NCBI RefSeq assembly: GCF_036634175.1
Contig: NZ_JAZIFX010000001.1
Coordinates: 7,440,001-7,504,000, forward strand
Origin: Streptomyces sp. P9-A2
GTDB taxonomy: Bacteria; Actinomycetota; Actinomycetes; Streptomycetales; Streptomycetaceae
Length of the DNA stretch: 64,000 nt
Direction of reading: 5' to 3'
Shown here: positions 54,055-64,000 of the stretch, piece by piece
Layout: each line of letters begins with the position of its first letter
How positions within the stretch are numbered: the first letter of the stretch is position 1
Translations under genes and position numbers: made by a program
The notes under the pieces: generated by a model
What the model was told of the DNA's origin: nothing
Seen by the model: only the letters and a program-made list of their open reading frames with translations
Databases searched by the model: none

Positions 54055-54084
54055 TGCAGGCTCTGCATATTTGCGTATCCTGCA
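54055..54084. promoter_or_regulatory. Candidate TetR operator
   Basis: TGCAGG (54055-54060) and CCTGCA (54079-54084) form an inverted repeat in an AT-rich island (ATATATTTTTGCAGGCTC) just before the TetR start. Four TGC(A/G) steps recur inside. Likely autoregulatory site shared with the divergent MFS gene. Confidence 0.5.
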
Positions 54085-54087
54085 CGA

Positions 54088-54807
54088 GTGAGTGACAGGG
54101 ACCCCGCAGAGGGTGGGCTTCGGGGCCGCAAGAAGCGGGAGACCCGCGCCGCTCTGGTGGCGGCCGCGGTGCGGCTGGCGGCGGAGCACGGCGCGGAGAA
54201 CGTCACCGTCGACGCGATCAGCGAAGCGGCCGGCGTGTCGCCCCGCACGTTCTTCAACTACTTCGACTCCCGTGACGAGGCGTTCGTCATGGTGGGCGCG
54301 GAGTCGAGCGGGCGCGTCCGGCGGGCGGTGCTCGCCGCGCCCGCCGACGTGTCCCCGCTGGCGGCGCTGCGCGACGCGCTGGCCGCGGAACTGGGAGAAG
54401 TGGAACAGCAGCACGAGCTGTGGCGGCTGCACTCCCAAGTGCTGCGCAGGTCACCGCACCTGCTCGCGCGCAGCATCGGTGCCCACGTCGAGGACGAGTT
54501 CACTCTGGCCGAGACGCTCGCGGAGCGCATCGGCGCCGGTTCGCCGCTGTTCACAGAGGGTCGCCCCCCCTTCGGGACTGCCGAGGGGGAACAGCGGCGA
54601 CAGGCCCTGGGACTGTATCCGCGACTGCTGGCCGCGGTCGGCACCACGGCCGTCCGGGTCGCCGCGGAGCACTGGTGCGTGCGGCAGGACGAAGCCACCT
54701 TCGAGGCCGTCTTCCGGACGGTGTTCGACCATCTGGCCGCCGGACTCACGGAACCGACCGTGCCGGTCGTGCCGGTCGTGCCGGTCGTTCCGGTGGACGA
54801 AGCCTGA
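54088..54807 (+). CDS. TetR family transcriptional regulator
   Basis: A 239-residue regulator from GTG 54088. HTH: KRETRAALVAAAVRLAAEHG, VTVDAISEAAGVSPRTFFNY, YFDSRDEAFVM. The C-terminal ligand domain ends in a VVPVVPVVPV repeat built from CCGGTCGTG units. It lies between two DHA2-type exporters, 48 bases before the second, so it probably represses one or both until a ligand appears. Confidence 0.92.
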   Translation: MSDRDPAEGGLRGRKKRETRAALVAAAVRLAAEHGAENVTVDAISEAAGVSPRTFFNYFDSRDEAFVMVGAESSGRVRRAVLAAPADVSPLAALRDALAAELGEVEQQHELWRLHSQVLRRSPHLLARSIGAHVEDEFTLAETLAERIGAGSPLFTEGRPPFGTAEGEQRRQALGLYPRLLAAVGTTAVRVAAEHWCVRQDEATFEAVFRTVFDHLAAGLTEPTVPVVPVVPVVPVDEA

Positions 54808-54855
54808 GCGGGTCCGTCCCTCACCCGACCTTCGAACGTTTCTGAAAGAGCTGAA

Positions 54856-56496
<1,641 letters not shown>

Positions 56497-56524
56497 GACG
56501 AACGCCCTCCGGGGCGGTAGCGCG

Positions 56525-56560
56525 CGGAGGTCCTCCGGGGAGGTGCCCGGAGGGCCTCCG
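56525..56560 (+). terminator. Hairpin after the MFS gene
   Basis: CGGAGGTCCTCCGGG pairs with CCCGGAGGGCCTCCG (one mismatch) ~30 bases after the MFS stop. Confidence 0.65.
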
Positions 56561-56934
56561 CACGTGTATGCGGCGGGGCGGGCGTTGTTGACGAGAAGCG
56601 AGTTGTCCGGCTCAATGGAGCGCATGAGTTCCGGGCAGCGTCTCGTCACCCGTGACCACATCGACTTCGGTCGGGTGTGGTCCGCGGCGTGTCGCGCCTG
56701 ACGCGACTGCGGGCCGTCTGACCGGCCTTTCCCTCCCTCGGTGCCCCTTCGCGGGCCGAGGCCCTTCCGCCGCGGCCCTTCGCGGCCCCGCGGCACGGTC
56801 GTACCCACGCGCCCGAATCCACCCGAGGCCCCTGCCCCTGCCCGGCCCCTGCGCCGTACCGAGGGTGCTCCGGGGCGGCTGTGAGTTGCCCCGGGCCCGG
56901 CCGCCCTGGAGAATTCGAAGAAAGGCCGTCCCGG
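56561..56934. other. Gene-poor interval
   Basis: About 370 bases without a credible gene. A minus-strand frame at 56612-56950 is rich in Arg/Gly/Ala without motif and overlaps the next gene's start, so it is treated as a composition artefact. Confidence 0.45.
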
Positions 56935-57470
56935 ATGACGTCCGTCGCACCGCCCCCGCCGCCGTCCGCCGGCGAGCCGGCGGTCGCCCGGGTAGCCGTG
57001 TCCGATCCGCGGGTCGGCCCCCTGCTGGGTGAACTCGGCGACGAGGACGCGACGCGCTACGGCGAGGAGGCCCATACCGAGCTCGCCCGTCACCCCGGCG
57101 AGGAGTTCACGTCCCCACTCGGCGTCGTCCTGCTCCTGCTCCTGGAGCACGGCGAGCCGGTCGCGGGCGGTGTCCTCCGCCGGTACGACGGGACCACGGC
57201 CGAGCCGAAGCGGATCCGGACGCGCTCCGCCCACCGCCGGCCCGGCCCGGCGCGTCGTCGAGGAACCGGAACGCGAGGCGGAGGCCCGCGGCTACCGGCG
57301 TGTCCACCTCACCACCGGTCCACGCAGGCCCGGGGCACGAGGCCTGTACCTGGACACCGGCTGTACACCGCTGTTCGACACGGAGGCCGCCGACCCGGAA
57401 ACCAACGGCCTGCTGCCCTTCGAGCAGCACCTGCCGGCCGCGGCACGCGCGGGCAGGTACGTGAGGGGAC
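56935..57470 (+). pseudogene. GNAT-family N-acetyltransferase, frameshifted
   Basis: From ATG 56935 the frame carries VAVSDPRVGPLLGELGDEDA, EFTSPLGVVLLLLLEHGEPV and AGGVLRRYDGTTAEPKRI, the first half of a small GNAT enzyme. Near 57240 the family's sequence moves to another frame: PARRVVEEPEREAEARGYRR, VHLTTGPRRPGARGLYLDTG and CTPLFDTEAADPETNGLLPF. The native stop after FEQHLPA is also lost in that frame. Both halves are well conserved, so the damage is recent or a sequence error. Confidence 0.75.
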
Positions 57471-57597
57471 GGGCAGCCGCTACGGCCGTGACCGAGCACC
57501 GCCCCACCCCCCTTCGCCCCTCGGCTCCGTGCCTTCCCACCCTTCCCACCTCCGCACTTGTGAACATCCGCCCCGACCCAGACGACGAGGACCCGCC

Positions 57598-58971
57598 ATG
57601 CCCGCATCCGCCGTGCCGTCGCCCCGTCCCGGAACCGGCCCCGACACATCCGCCCACAGTGCATCCGCCCACAGCGCGTCCACCCATGACGAGACCACCT
57701 ACGACCGCCGCAGAATGCGTCAGTGGCTCGCCGGGGGTGCCAAGGCGGACGGGGTCAGCCGCCGCCGTCTGCTCACCCTGCTCGCCGCCGCCACCACCGC
57801 CGCGACCGCGCTTCCCGACGCGCGCCCGGCCCGCGCCGCCGACCCCACGATCGTCAAACCGCTGCCGCCCGAGTGGTTCGTCCAGCGCGGCACCAATGCC
57901 GAGACCCGCTGGGAGGCGCTGCGCGGGACCGGCTACCACACCCCCAACGAGCTGTTCTTCGTGCGCAACCACACCACCACCCCCGTCCTGGACGCACACG
58001 GCTGGCGGCTGCGGCTGTGGGGCAGCGGTCTGCGGGGCGCGCCCGGTGAGGACAGGCCGGTGGAGTTCGGGTACGACGACCTGCGCGCCCTGCCGGCCGT
58101 CACCCGGACCGTGTCCGTCGAGTGCGCCGGAAACGGCCGCAGTCACTACACGAGCCAACAGGGCGAAACCGTCTCCGGCACCGCGTGGGGGCTGGGCGCG
58201 ATCGGCGCCGCCCGCTGGCGCGGGGTGCGACTGGCCGACGTACTGCGCAGAGCGGGCCTGTCCTCCTCCGCGGTGGACGTCCAGCCGCGCGGCCTGGACG
58301 CCGAGTACGTCAGCGGCGGTGAGAGCCTCGGCCGGGTGCGCCGTCCGCTGCCGCTGTCCAAGGCGCTGGACGACGTACTGCTCGCGTACGAGATGAACGG
58401 CGAGCCGGTGCCGTACGACCACGGGTACCCGGTGCGGGTGCTGGTGCCCTCGTGGGTGGGGATCGCGTCGATCAAGTGGGTCGGCGACATCGAGGTGTCG
58501 GCGCAGCCGCTCTTCTCCCCGTGGAACACCGCCTTCTACCGGCTGTTCGGCCCGGCCCACCCGCCGGAGGGCAGCGCGCCGCTGACCCGGCAGACGCTGA
58601 AGAGCGCCTTCGAGCTGGCGAGCGGTGCCACGCTCCCGGCGGGAGAGAGGCAGATGCTGCACGGCCGTTCCTGGTCGGGCGCCGGGGCCATCGCCCGGGT
58701 CGACGTCAGTACCGACGGGGGAGCGAACTGGCGGCCGGCACGGCTGCACGACGACAGCCGTGCCGGCACCTGGACCCGCTGGTCCGTGCCCTGGACGCCC
58801 GGGGCCCCCGGCCCCACCCAGCTCCTGGCCCGCGCCACCGACACGGCCGGCCGCCGGCAGCCGGACGTCGCGGTACCCAACACGCAGGGCTATCTCTTCG
58901 ACGCGGTGGTGCGGCACCCGGTGACCGTGGTCCGAGGCCGGAGCACTTCTCCGCGCAGCGAATCGTCATGA
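57598..58971 (+). CDS. Sulfite-oxidase-like molybdopterin oxidoreductase, Tat-type
   Basis: A 457-residue protein. After ~50 residues a twin-arginine-like signal appears (VSRRRLLTLLAAATTAATAL, ending ARAADP). The molybdenum domain has GYHTPNELFFVRNHTTTPVL, TVSVECAGNGRSHYT with the Mo-ligand Cys, YEMNGEPVPYDHGYPVRVLV and WVGIASIKWVGDIEVS. The C-terminal dimerisation domain has GAIARVDVSTDGGANWRPAR. No heme or cytochrome domain. ATG 57598 gives an unusually long leader before the RR motif. Probably acts outside the membrane on sulfite or another oxo-acceptor. Confidence 0.88.
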   Translation: MPASAVPSPRPGTGPDTSAHSASAHSASTHDETTYDRRRMRQWLAGGAKADGVSRRRLLTLLAAATTAATALPDARPARAADPTIVKPLPPEWFVQRGTNAETRWEALRGTGYHTPNELFFVRNHTTTPVLDAHGWRLRLWGSGLRGAPGEDRPVEFGYDDLRALPAVTRTVSVECAGNGRSHYTSQQGETVSGTAWGLGAIGAARWRGVRLADVLRRAGLSSSAVDVQPRGLDAEYVSGGESLGRVRRPLPLSKALDDVLLAYEMNGEPVPYDHGYPVRVLVPSWVGIASIKWVGDIEVSAQPLFSPWNTAFYRLFGPAHPPEGSAPLTRQTLKSAFELASGATLPAGERQMLHGRSWSGAGAIARVDVSTDGGANWRPARLHDDSRAGTWTRWSVPWTPGAPGPTQLLARATDTAGRRQPDVAVPNTQGYLFDAVVRHPVTVVRGRSTSPRSESS

Positions 58972-59019
58972 CGCGCAACGGTCCGTAACGGCGCGCGACG
59001 ACCCGTGCGGAGGCGCCGC

Positions 59020-59937
59020 TCAGTGGTCGGCCGGACTGATGCGGCGTCCCGTCAGGGTCGTGGGACGGATCGTCACCCACATCTCGCGTTCGCCTCCGGC
59101 CCACGGAGCGGTGTGGGTGTGCTCGGTCAGCCGCCGCACGTCGTCGGGGTCCGTGACCCGCCGTGCGGGGCCGACGGCGAGCACGCTCCAGCCCTGGCTC
59201 ATGGCCTCGTCCACACGGTCGACCTCGAAGGCGGTGTCCGATCCCACGGCCGCGGCGAGTACGGAGTCGGGAGCGGTCCGGAAGGCGATCACGTCATCGA
59301 CGACCTCGTAGTTCACCGGAACGACCGCCGGGCCGTCCGGGGCCGACACCGCGACGCGCCCCACCCCGTGGGTGGACAGCAGGGTGCGGCATTCCTCGGG
59401 GCCGAGGTCCAGGAGCCGGGGGTGCGCGAGCGCGACGCCCTGGCCCGTCGGCATCTCGGTGTCGCCGCCGCGCAGGGCCTGGACCGTGGTGTTCAGCGCT
59501 CCGGCCAGGTTGATGAGCGTCGCCAGGCTCGGATCGGCCTGGTGTTCCTCCAGGTACGCGAGATACGCCGGCGCCATCCTGGCACGGCGGGCCGTCTCGG
59601 CCCGGGTCAGACCCTGACGCTCGCGTTCGGCGGCCACCCGCCGGCCGAGGTCGCTGGTGTGGCACGCACCGGAGCGGTGCGCACCGGAATCGGCACCCGC
59701 TCCGGCCGTGCCCGGTCGACGGGACGGCTCCCGGGCCGTCCCGGGCTCGTGCCCCGGATGCAGGAGGTGCGCGTCGGGCCCGGGAAACACGAGCGTCACC
59801 GCCTGCGTGTCCGACCAGCGCACGTCGTACGGAGGTGTCCCGTCCTTGTGGTGGAGTCCGACGACCTCGCCGTCGCGCCTGGTGGCGCCGGTCGCCGGGC
59901 TTTCGATGACGAGTCGATCGCCGAGGTGAGCTCGCAT
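59020..59937 (-). CDS. DUF1918-XRE-flavin/PNPOx-like three-domain protein
   Basis: A 305-residue fusion. Residues 1-60 (MRAHLGDRLVIESPATGATR, then DVRWSDTQAVTLVFPGPDAH) match DUF1918. After a ~50-residue linker an XRE-type HTH (VAAERERQGLTRAETARRAR, YLEEHQADPSLATLINLAGA) leads to a pyridoxamine-oxidase-like split barrel (HPRLLDLGPEECRTLLSTHG, VVPVNYEVVDDVIAFRTAPD). Each unit often exists alone in Streptomyces; the combination suggests a flavin- or F420-responsive regulator. ATG 59937 is the DUF1918 start. Confidence 0.82.
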   Translation of the reverse strand: MRAHLGDRLVIESPATGATRRDGEVVGLHHKDGTPPYDVRWSDTQAVTLVFPGPDAHLLHPGHEPGTAREPSRRPGTAGAGADSGAHRSGACHTSDLGRRVAAERERQGLTRAETARRARMAPAYLAYLEEHQADPSLATLINLAGALNTTVQALRGGDTEMPTGQGVALAHPRLLDLGPEECRTLLSTHGVGRVAVSAPDGPAVVPVNYEVVDDVIAFRTAPDSVLAAAVGSDTAFEVDRVDEAMSQGWSVLAVGPARRVTDPDDVRRLTEHTHTAPWAGGEREMWVTIRPTTLTGRRISPADH

Positions 59938-60037
59938 GACCGCCGCCTTCGCTCGAATGTCTCGAATGTTCGGGGTGGGTGAGGGGCCGGTGGGACGGGG
60001 CCGCCGCCTCTCGCCGACGGCCGGCCCCGCCCTCGGC

Positions 60038-60508
60038 TCAGCCGGTGATCTCGATACGGCGCGGCGTGCTCTTCCCCGTCCTGGGGACACGCACCGTAAG
60101 GACTCCGTTGGTCAGCTCCGCGCTGATGTGTTCGGTGTCGGCGTTGGGCGGCAGCGTCGTGCGGTAGTGGAACCGTCCGACGTGACGGGTGTGCCGCCGG
60201 ACCACACCCGTGCGTTCCCGCTCCTCGACCTCACCGTGGACGACGAGTTCGCCGTCGCTGATCTCGACATTGATCTGGTCCTTGTCCACACCGGCGAGCT
60301 CCAGTTCCACCAGGTGGGCGTCCCCGGTGTCCTCGACGTCGGCCGGCGGCGTCCACGTACCGGCGGTGCCGGCCTCGGAGAAGTCGTCGCCGGGAAAGGG
60401 GAAGGTGGAGTGCATGAGGTACTCCATCCGGGAGCGGAGGTCCTCGAGCTCCCGGAAGGCGTCCCACCCGGAGAACGGCCCCCTGCTGCGGCGTGAGGGA
60501 TGCGACAT
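60038..60508 (-). CDS. Hsp20/alpha-crystallin small heat-shock protein
   Basis: A 156-residue ATP-independent chaperone. The N terminus has FSGWDAFRELEDLRSRMEYL. The alpha-crystallin domain runs from WTPPADVEDTGDAHLVELEL through VDKDQINVEISDGELVVHGE to ADTEHISAELTNGVLTVRVP, with the GVLTVRVP edge strand. It binds unfolding proteins under stress. No clear heat-shock operator was found upstream. Confidence 0.93.
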   Translation of the reverse strand: MSHPSRRSRGPFSGWDAFRELEDLRSRMEYLMHSTFPFPGDDFSEAGTAGTWTPPADVEDTGDAHLVELELAGVDKDQINVEISDGELVVHGEVEERERTGVVRRHTRHVGRFHYRTTLPPNADTEHISAELTNGVLTVRVPRTGKSTPRRIEITG

Positions 60509-60906
60509 AGGTCCTCCTCCTCGGCTTCTGCGACGGCGGCGCCACCCGTCGGCGACGGGGGACGGGTCCGCCGGTCCGGAGCCGGGTACCCCGGCGGGCG
60601 CGGGCCACCCACAAGGCGGTCACGGCCGTTTCGGCGGTGCGTCGAGGACCGCGGCCGGACGGTCACGCGGAGCCGTCGGCCATGACGGTCGCCGCCGGAA
60701 CCCCTGATCCCAGGATCCGTGGGACCGTCCCGGCCGGCATGGGCCGACCGGGATACGGACCGGGACCGAGTGGCCTTCGGCGCAGCGCGGCGCGGCGTTT
60801 CGCGCGTACTGTGCCTCGTGTGATCGCGCCGGTCCTCCTCAGCGGTAGTTCTCCGGGTTCGTCCGCGACCTCGGTGGGGCAGCCCGGAGACGGGAGGAGA
60901 TTCCTG
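60509..60906. other. Interval upstream of the hsp20-like gene
   Basis: About 400 bases. It includes the hsp20 ribosome site (AGGAGGAGG just upstream of 60508 on the minus strand) and presumably its promoter. Nothing else is identifiable; frames here have no motifs. Confidence 0.45.
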
Positions 60907-61020
60907 ATGACGCTCGTACCTCCGCCGCTCAGGCGCACCGTTTCCCCGGCCATCGGCTGCTGGGCCGCCCACCGGCCGGGCACCGGCCCCGCCGCCCGGC
61001 GGCCCCTCGGAGAGTGGTGA
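60907..61020 (+). CDS. Short leader-type frame coupled to the MpaB-like gene
   Basis: A 37-residue frame with a strong ribosome site (GGGAGGAG 7 bases before ATG 60907). It encodes MTLVPPPLRRTVSPAIGCWA and ends TGA 61018-61020, overlapping a GTG (61017) in frame with the next gene (GTGA). The coupling suggests it is really translated. No family recognised. Confidence 0.45.
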   Translation: MTLVPPPLRRTVSPAIGCWAAHRPGTGPAARRPLGEW

Positions 61021-61916
61021 CAGCCATGGACAGCGGCCACGCACACGCGGCCGGCCCGGACACAGGCCCCGCGCCCGGTCAGAGCTCCCGCTCCGAGCCC
61101 ATCCCGTTCGAGCCGGGCTCCCTCCTCTGGGACATCGCCGGTGACGTCCGGCTCCTGCTCTCCCTGCCCGCCGCCCTGGTGCTCCAGGTCGCCCACCCGG
61201 CGGTCGGCGCGGGCGTCGACGACCACTCCGTGTTCCGCACCGACCCCTGGGGCCGGGCCGAGCGCTCACTGGACTCCCTGCAACTGTGGGTCTACGGCGG
61301 CGAACAGGCCCTCGAGGAGGGACGCAGGCTCCGCAGACTGCACAAGGACATCAGCGGCACCGACACCCGCGGCCGCCCCTACCACGCCCTCACCCCCGCC
61401 TTCTACGCCTGGGTGCACGCCACCGCCTACCCGATTTTCCTGAGAGCGGCGCAGTACCTGTCCCACCCGCTCGACGAGCGGGACGAGCGCCGCCTCTACG
61501 ACGAACTCCTCCACCTCGGCGCCATTCTCGGCATCAGACAACGCGACATGCCGCGCACGCCGGAGGAGTTCTGGCCGTACTTCGACACGATGGTCCGGGA
61601 AGAGCTGGAGAGGACGCCCGTCGTGGCGGAACTGCTCGACCCGCGGCGGCCGATCCCTCCGCCGGACGGCGCGGGCGCGTTCCTGCGCCGGATCTGGCCG
61701 GTGCTCCGCCCGCCCCTGGCGCGGCTGCACGTCTTCGTCACGACCGGCCTGCTCCCGCCGTCCGTCCGCGAGCACCTCGGCCTGGTGTGGACGGCACGGG
61801 ACGAACGCAGGCTGCGCCGCCTGGGCGCCGTCGTCCGCACGGTGGTCCCGCTGCTGCCCGAGCGCCTGCGCTACCTGCCCAGGGCCCGCGCCGCCCGCCG
61901 CGCCGCCCGTACATGA
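61017..61916 (+). CDS. MpaB-like (DUF2236) oxygenase-family protein
   Basis: A ~299-residue helical protein. LLLSLPAALVLQVAHPAVGA and GAGVDDHSVFRTDPWGRAER hold the conserved His residues of the DUF2236/latex-clearing/MpaB fold; LHKDISGTDTRGRPYHALTP and WVHATAYPIFLRAAQ follow. Family members bind heme or act as oxygenases in varied pathways. GTG 61017 is used because it overlaps the small upstream frame; ATG 61026 is possible. Confidence 0.82.
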   Translation: MTAMDSGHAHAAGPDTGPAPGQSSRSEPIPFEPGSLLWDIAGDVRLLLSLPAALVLQVAHPAVGAGVDDHSVFRTDPWGRAERSLDSLQLWVYGGEQALEEGRRLRRLHKDISGTDTRGRPYHALTPAFYAWVHATAYPIFLRAAQYLSHPLDERDERRLYDELLHLGAILGIRQRDMPRTPEEFWPYFDTMVREELERTPVVAELLDPRRPIPPPDGAGAFLRRIWPVLRPPLARLHVFVTTGLLPPSVREHLGLVWTARDERRLRRLGAVVRTVVPLLPERLRYLPRARAARRAART

Positions 61917-62179
61917 GACCCCGGTCGGCGGAGGCGGAGGCGGACCGAGCCTCTCCCCGCCCCGGCGGATCTCCCCGGACGAGACAGGCGCGGGCCGGGC
62001 GGCCCTTCAGAACCCGGAGGGGCACGCGTCGTCCTCACACCGCTCCGGGAACGACGGCCGCCGCCGGACGGAGGAACGCGGCGTCAGCCCGGCCTCCTGA
62101 AGCCCGCAGACCCCGAAGCGGGGGTCGGATCCCAGAGCCGGGCCGTCGGTGTGGACGGGCCCGGAGCCGGTGACGGACG

Positions 62180-63385
62180 TCAGACGGTGTCGGTCACGGC
62201 GATCGCCGTCGGTGCCGTGCGGTGGCCGTACGGCGTGAAACGGGCAGGAGTGTGGTCGATGGGCAGGTCGGGGCGCCAGGCGGTGAGGATCTGGGCGCTG
62301 CACACGAACAGACCGTCGGGCAGCCGGTCCAGGGGGTGCCAGGCCCACTCGCCGACACTCTCGTCCGGCTGCGTTGCCGGCCGGCCCTGCCACGCGTGGA
62401 CGACGGCACCGACGGTCACCCGCACGACGTCACCGACGTGGTCGACCAGCGTTCCCAGGAGGGTGACATCGTCGGGCCGGGCGATCAGCCCGGTTTCCTC
62501 GGCGAGTTCACGCACCACGGTCGCTTCCAGGGACTCCCCGGCCTCCACGGTTCCGCCGGGCAGCTCGAAGGTGCCGTGCCGGTGGCGCCCGAGCAGCAGA
62601 CCCTGCTCACCGAAGACGACGGCGCCGACACCGACGGCCGCGTGCGGCACCGGCGGCCTCGTGGTGCGGGGCCGGCTGGAGACGCGTACGGGCCGCACGG
62701 GGAGACGACGGGCGCGGACGAGTTGCTGCACGACCGGACTGTCCTCGTCGAAGGACCGCAGCAGGTCGATGCCCTCGACCCGGAAGCCGTACGCCGTGAG
62801 CAGGTCCTCCCACAACCGCGGTGCCAGAACCCACATCCGGGTGGAGAGAGGCGGGTCGTCACGGAGCCTGACCATCTGCTCGCGGGCCGCGACCGTCGTG
62901 GACGGACCGTGGCCGTGCAGGTCGGTGTGGATGAGGGAGAGGATCAGCGGGGCGCCGGGGCGAAGTCCGTCGCGCAGCGCGGGCAGGACGCGGTGCGGGT
63001 CGATGAAGGCCAGGCTCCCGATGGCGTACGCGGCGTCGAACGGTTCGGCCGTGCGGAGGAGGTCGACCACGTCGCCGTGCACGAACCGCACGCCCGGCGT
63101 GCCCGCGTGGGTGCCGGTGGCCCGTCGGTGCTGGGTGGCGGACCGCTCGACCGCGGTCACCTGCGCGCCGTGCGCGCGGGCCAGGTGCACGGCGTAGTGC
63201 CCGGCGCCGGAGCCGATGTCCAGGACACGTTTCCCGGTGATGTCACCGAGGACCTCCGTACCGGGGCCGACCTCTTTCCACGGAGCCCACTGCAGTCGTT
63301 CGGGGACGGGTGGCATGTACCCGTGATCCAGCTGACGTCGGCCGTACGTGGTCCACGCTTCGGCGTTCACGTCCTCAACGGTCAT
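62180..63385 (-). CDS. SAM methyltransferase-Nudix hydrolase fusion
   Basis: A 401-residue protein from ATG 63385 (GGGAG 6 bases upstream). Residues ~45-250 are a class I methyltransferase ([51 protein letters not shown]). Residues ~265-385 are a Nudix domain with the full box [20 protein letters not shown] then ETGL. Natural fusions of this type occur in Streptomyces; they may clean up or modify nucleotide-like substrates. Real substrate unknown. Confidence 0.87.
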   Translation of the reverse strand: MTVEDVNAEAWTTYGRRQLDHGYMPPVPERLQWAPWKEVGPGTEVLGDITGKRVLDIGSGAGHYAVHLARAHGAQVTAVERSATQHRRATGTHAGTPGVRFVHGDVVDLLRTAEPFDAAYAIGSLAFIDPHRVLPALRDGLRPGAPLILSLIHTDLHGHGPSTTVAAREQMVRLRDDPPLSTRMWVLAPRLWEDLLTAYGFRVEGIDLLRSFDEDSPVVQQLVRARRLPVRPVRVSSRPRTTRPPVPHAAVGVGAVVFGEQGLLLGRHRHGTFELPGGTVEAGESLEATVVRELAEETGLIARPDDVTLLGTLVDHVGDVVRVTVGAVVHAWQGRPATQPDESVGEWAWHPLDRLPDGLFVCSAQILTAWRPDLPIDHTPARFTPYGHRTAPTAIAVTDTV

Positions 63386-63449
63386 ACGAACTCCCAGGGT
63401 CGGAGGGCGGGGCAGAGGCCCGTTCAAAGGGTTTGTTCGAAGGATTGCT

Positions 63450-64000
63450 TCAGGCAGGGTCCACGACGGCGGGCGGGGCGGGACGGGGGACGGTAGGGGC
63501 CGGGGCGTACTGGGCGGCCTGGGCGTCGAACATCGCGGCGTACCGGCCCCGGGCGGCCATCAGCTCCTGGTGACTGCCCTGTTCGGCCAGCCGGCCCTGG
63601 TGCAGGACGTAGATACGGTCGGCGTGCCGGACCCCGGACATGCGGTGGGTGACCAGGACGACGGCCAGGTCGGGGGAGGCGAGCCGGCGGATGCGGTCGA
63701 AGGCGGCGATCTCGGCTTCCGGGTCGAGGGCGGAGGTGGGCTCGTCCACGATCAGGAGGCCGTCCGCCGTCGCGGTGGAACTGCGCCAGTGGGTGCGGGC
63801 CAGGCCGATCTTCTGCCACTCGCCGCCGGACAGTTCACTGGCGCCGCGGAACACACGGGCCAGCAGGCTCTGCAGGCCGTCGGGTAGTTTCGCGACGACC
63901 GGTCCGGCCCCCGCGTAGTCGACGGACGGCCGAAGGTCGTCGGGGCCGGCCTCGTGGGCGGGCCGGCCGATCCGGATGTTCATCGCCGCCGTCACGGGCC
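63450..64000 (-). CDS. ABC transporter ATPase domain, cut by window edge
   Basis: The C-terminal ~180 residues of an ABC transporter, probably a fused membrane-ATPase type. [14 protein letters not shown] precedes [16 protein letters not shown] (signature), [16 protein letters not shown] (Walker B) and [20 protein letters not shown] (H-loop). The end is [20 protein letters not shown]. The upstream part lies beyond base 64000. It is 65 bases upstream of the methyltransferase-Nudix gene on the same strand and may be co-transcribed with it. Confidence 0.88.
   Translation of the reverse strand, partial: PVTAAMNIRIGRPAHEAGPDDLRPSVDYAGAGPVVAKLPDGLQSLLARVFRGASELSGGEWQKIGLARTHWRSSTATADGLLIVDEPTSALDPEAEIAAFDRIRRLASPDLAVVLVTHRMSGVRHADRIYVLHQGRLAEQGSHQELMAARGRYAAMFDAQAAQYAPAPTVPRPAPPAVVDPA

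Overview
This is a GC-rich actinobacterial chromosome segment, almost certainly Streptomyces. The signs are GTG, TTG and probable CTG starts, GTGA/ATGA stop-start overlaps, a monomeric isocitrate dehydrogenase, a fused SecDF, Streptomyces-type regulators and many actinobacterial insertion sequences. No rRNA or CRISPR array is visible; one tRNA is present.

1-6.7 kb is a carbohydrate/polyol-type catabolic region. It holds two Gfo/Idh/MocA oxidoreductases, an SDR, a phytanoyl-CoA-dioxygenase-like oxygenase, a LacI and a GntR regulator and a TMEM175-like membrane protein. Two near-identical operator-like sites (about 2621 and 5801) suggest that the divergently regulated operons share one regulator.

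7.0-24.2 kb looks like an old integrative element in the 3' end of tRNA-Pro(GGG). A tyrosine integrase abuts the tRNA, and a degenerate copy of the tRNA 3' end plus its downstream hairpin lies near 24.1 kb. The interior is a graveyard of IS701, IS5 and IS110 elements. It also carries a degraded two-component system, two coiled-coil/winged-helix proteins each beside an IS701 fragment, a sigma/anti-sigma/ABC module boxed by 266-bp inverted repeats, an IS110 element inserted inside an IS5 element, and an XRE/ATPase/small-protein module. The excisionase is only a remnant, so the element is probably immobile.

24.2-34 kb is accessory. It has a small superinfection-immunity-like membrane protein, a metzincin whose catalytic Glu is replaced by Gln, a large LuxR-type ATPase regulator, and a striking locus of a TPR-CHAT protease, a divergent subtilisin-like protease (with a late frameshift), a sigma factor and a small partner protein. 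That locus is the best candidate for an under-described protease-based stress or conflict system.

33.7-50.9 kb is mostly core: N-formylglutamate amidohydrolase, metX/metY, icd, an MscS channel, a flippase-like membrane protein, an ABC exporter under a MerR-type promoter, secDF, a NarL-type two-component system and two DksA-like zinc proteins. 50.9-64 kb holds an Lrp regulator, two DHA2-type MFS exporters around a TetR gene, a frameshifted acetyltransferase, a sulfite-oxidase-like molybdoenzyme, a DUF1918-XRE-flavin-binding fusion, an Hsp20, an MpaB-like oxygenase, a methyltransferase-Nudix fusion and the end of an ABC transporter.
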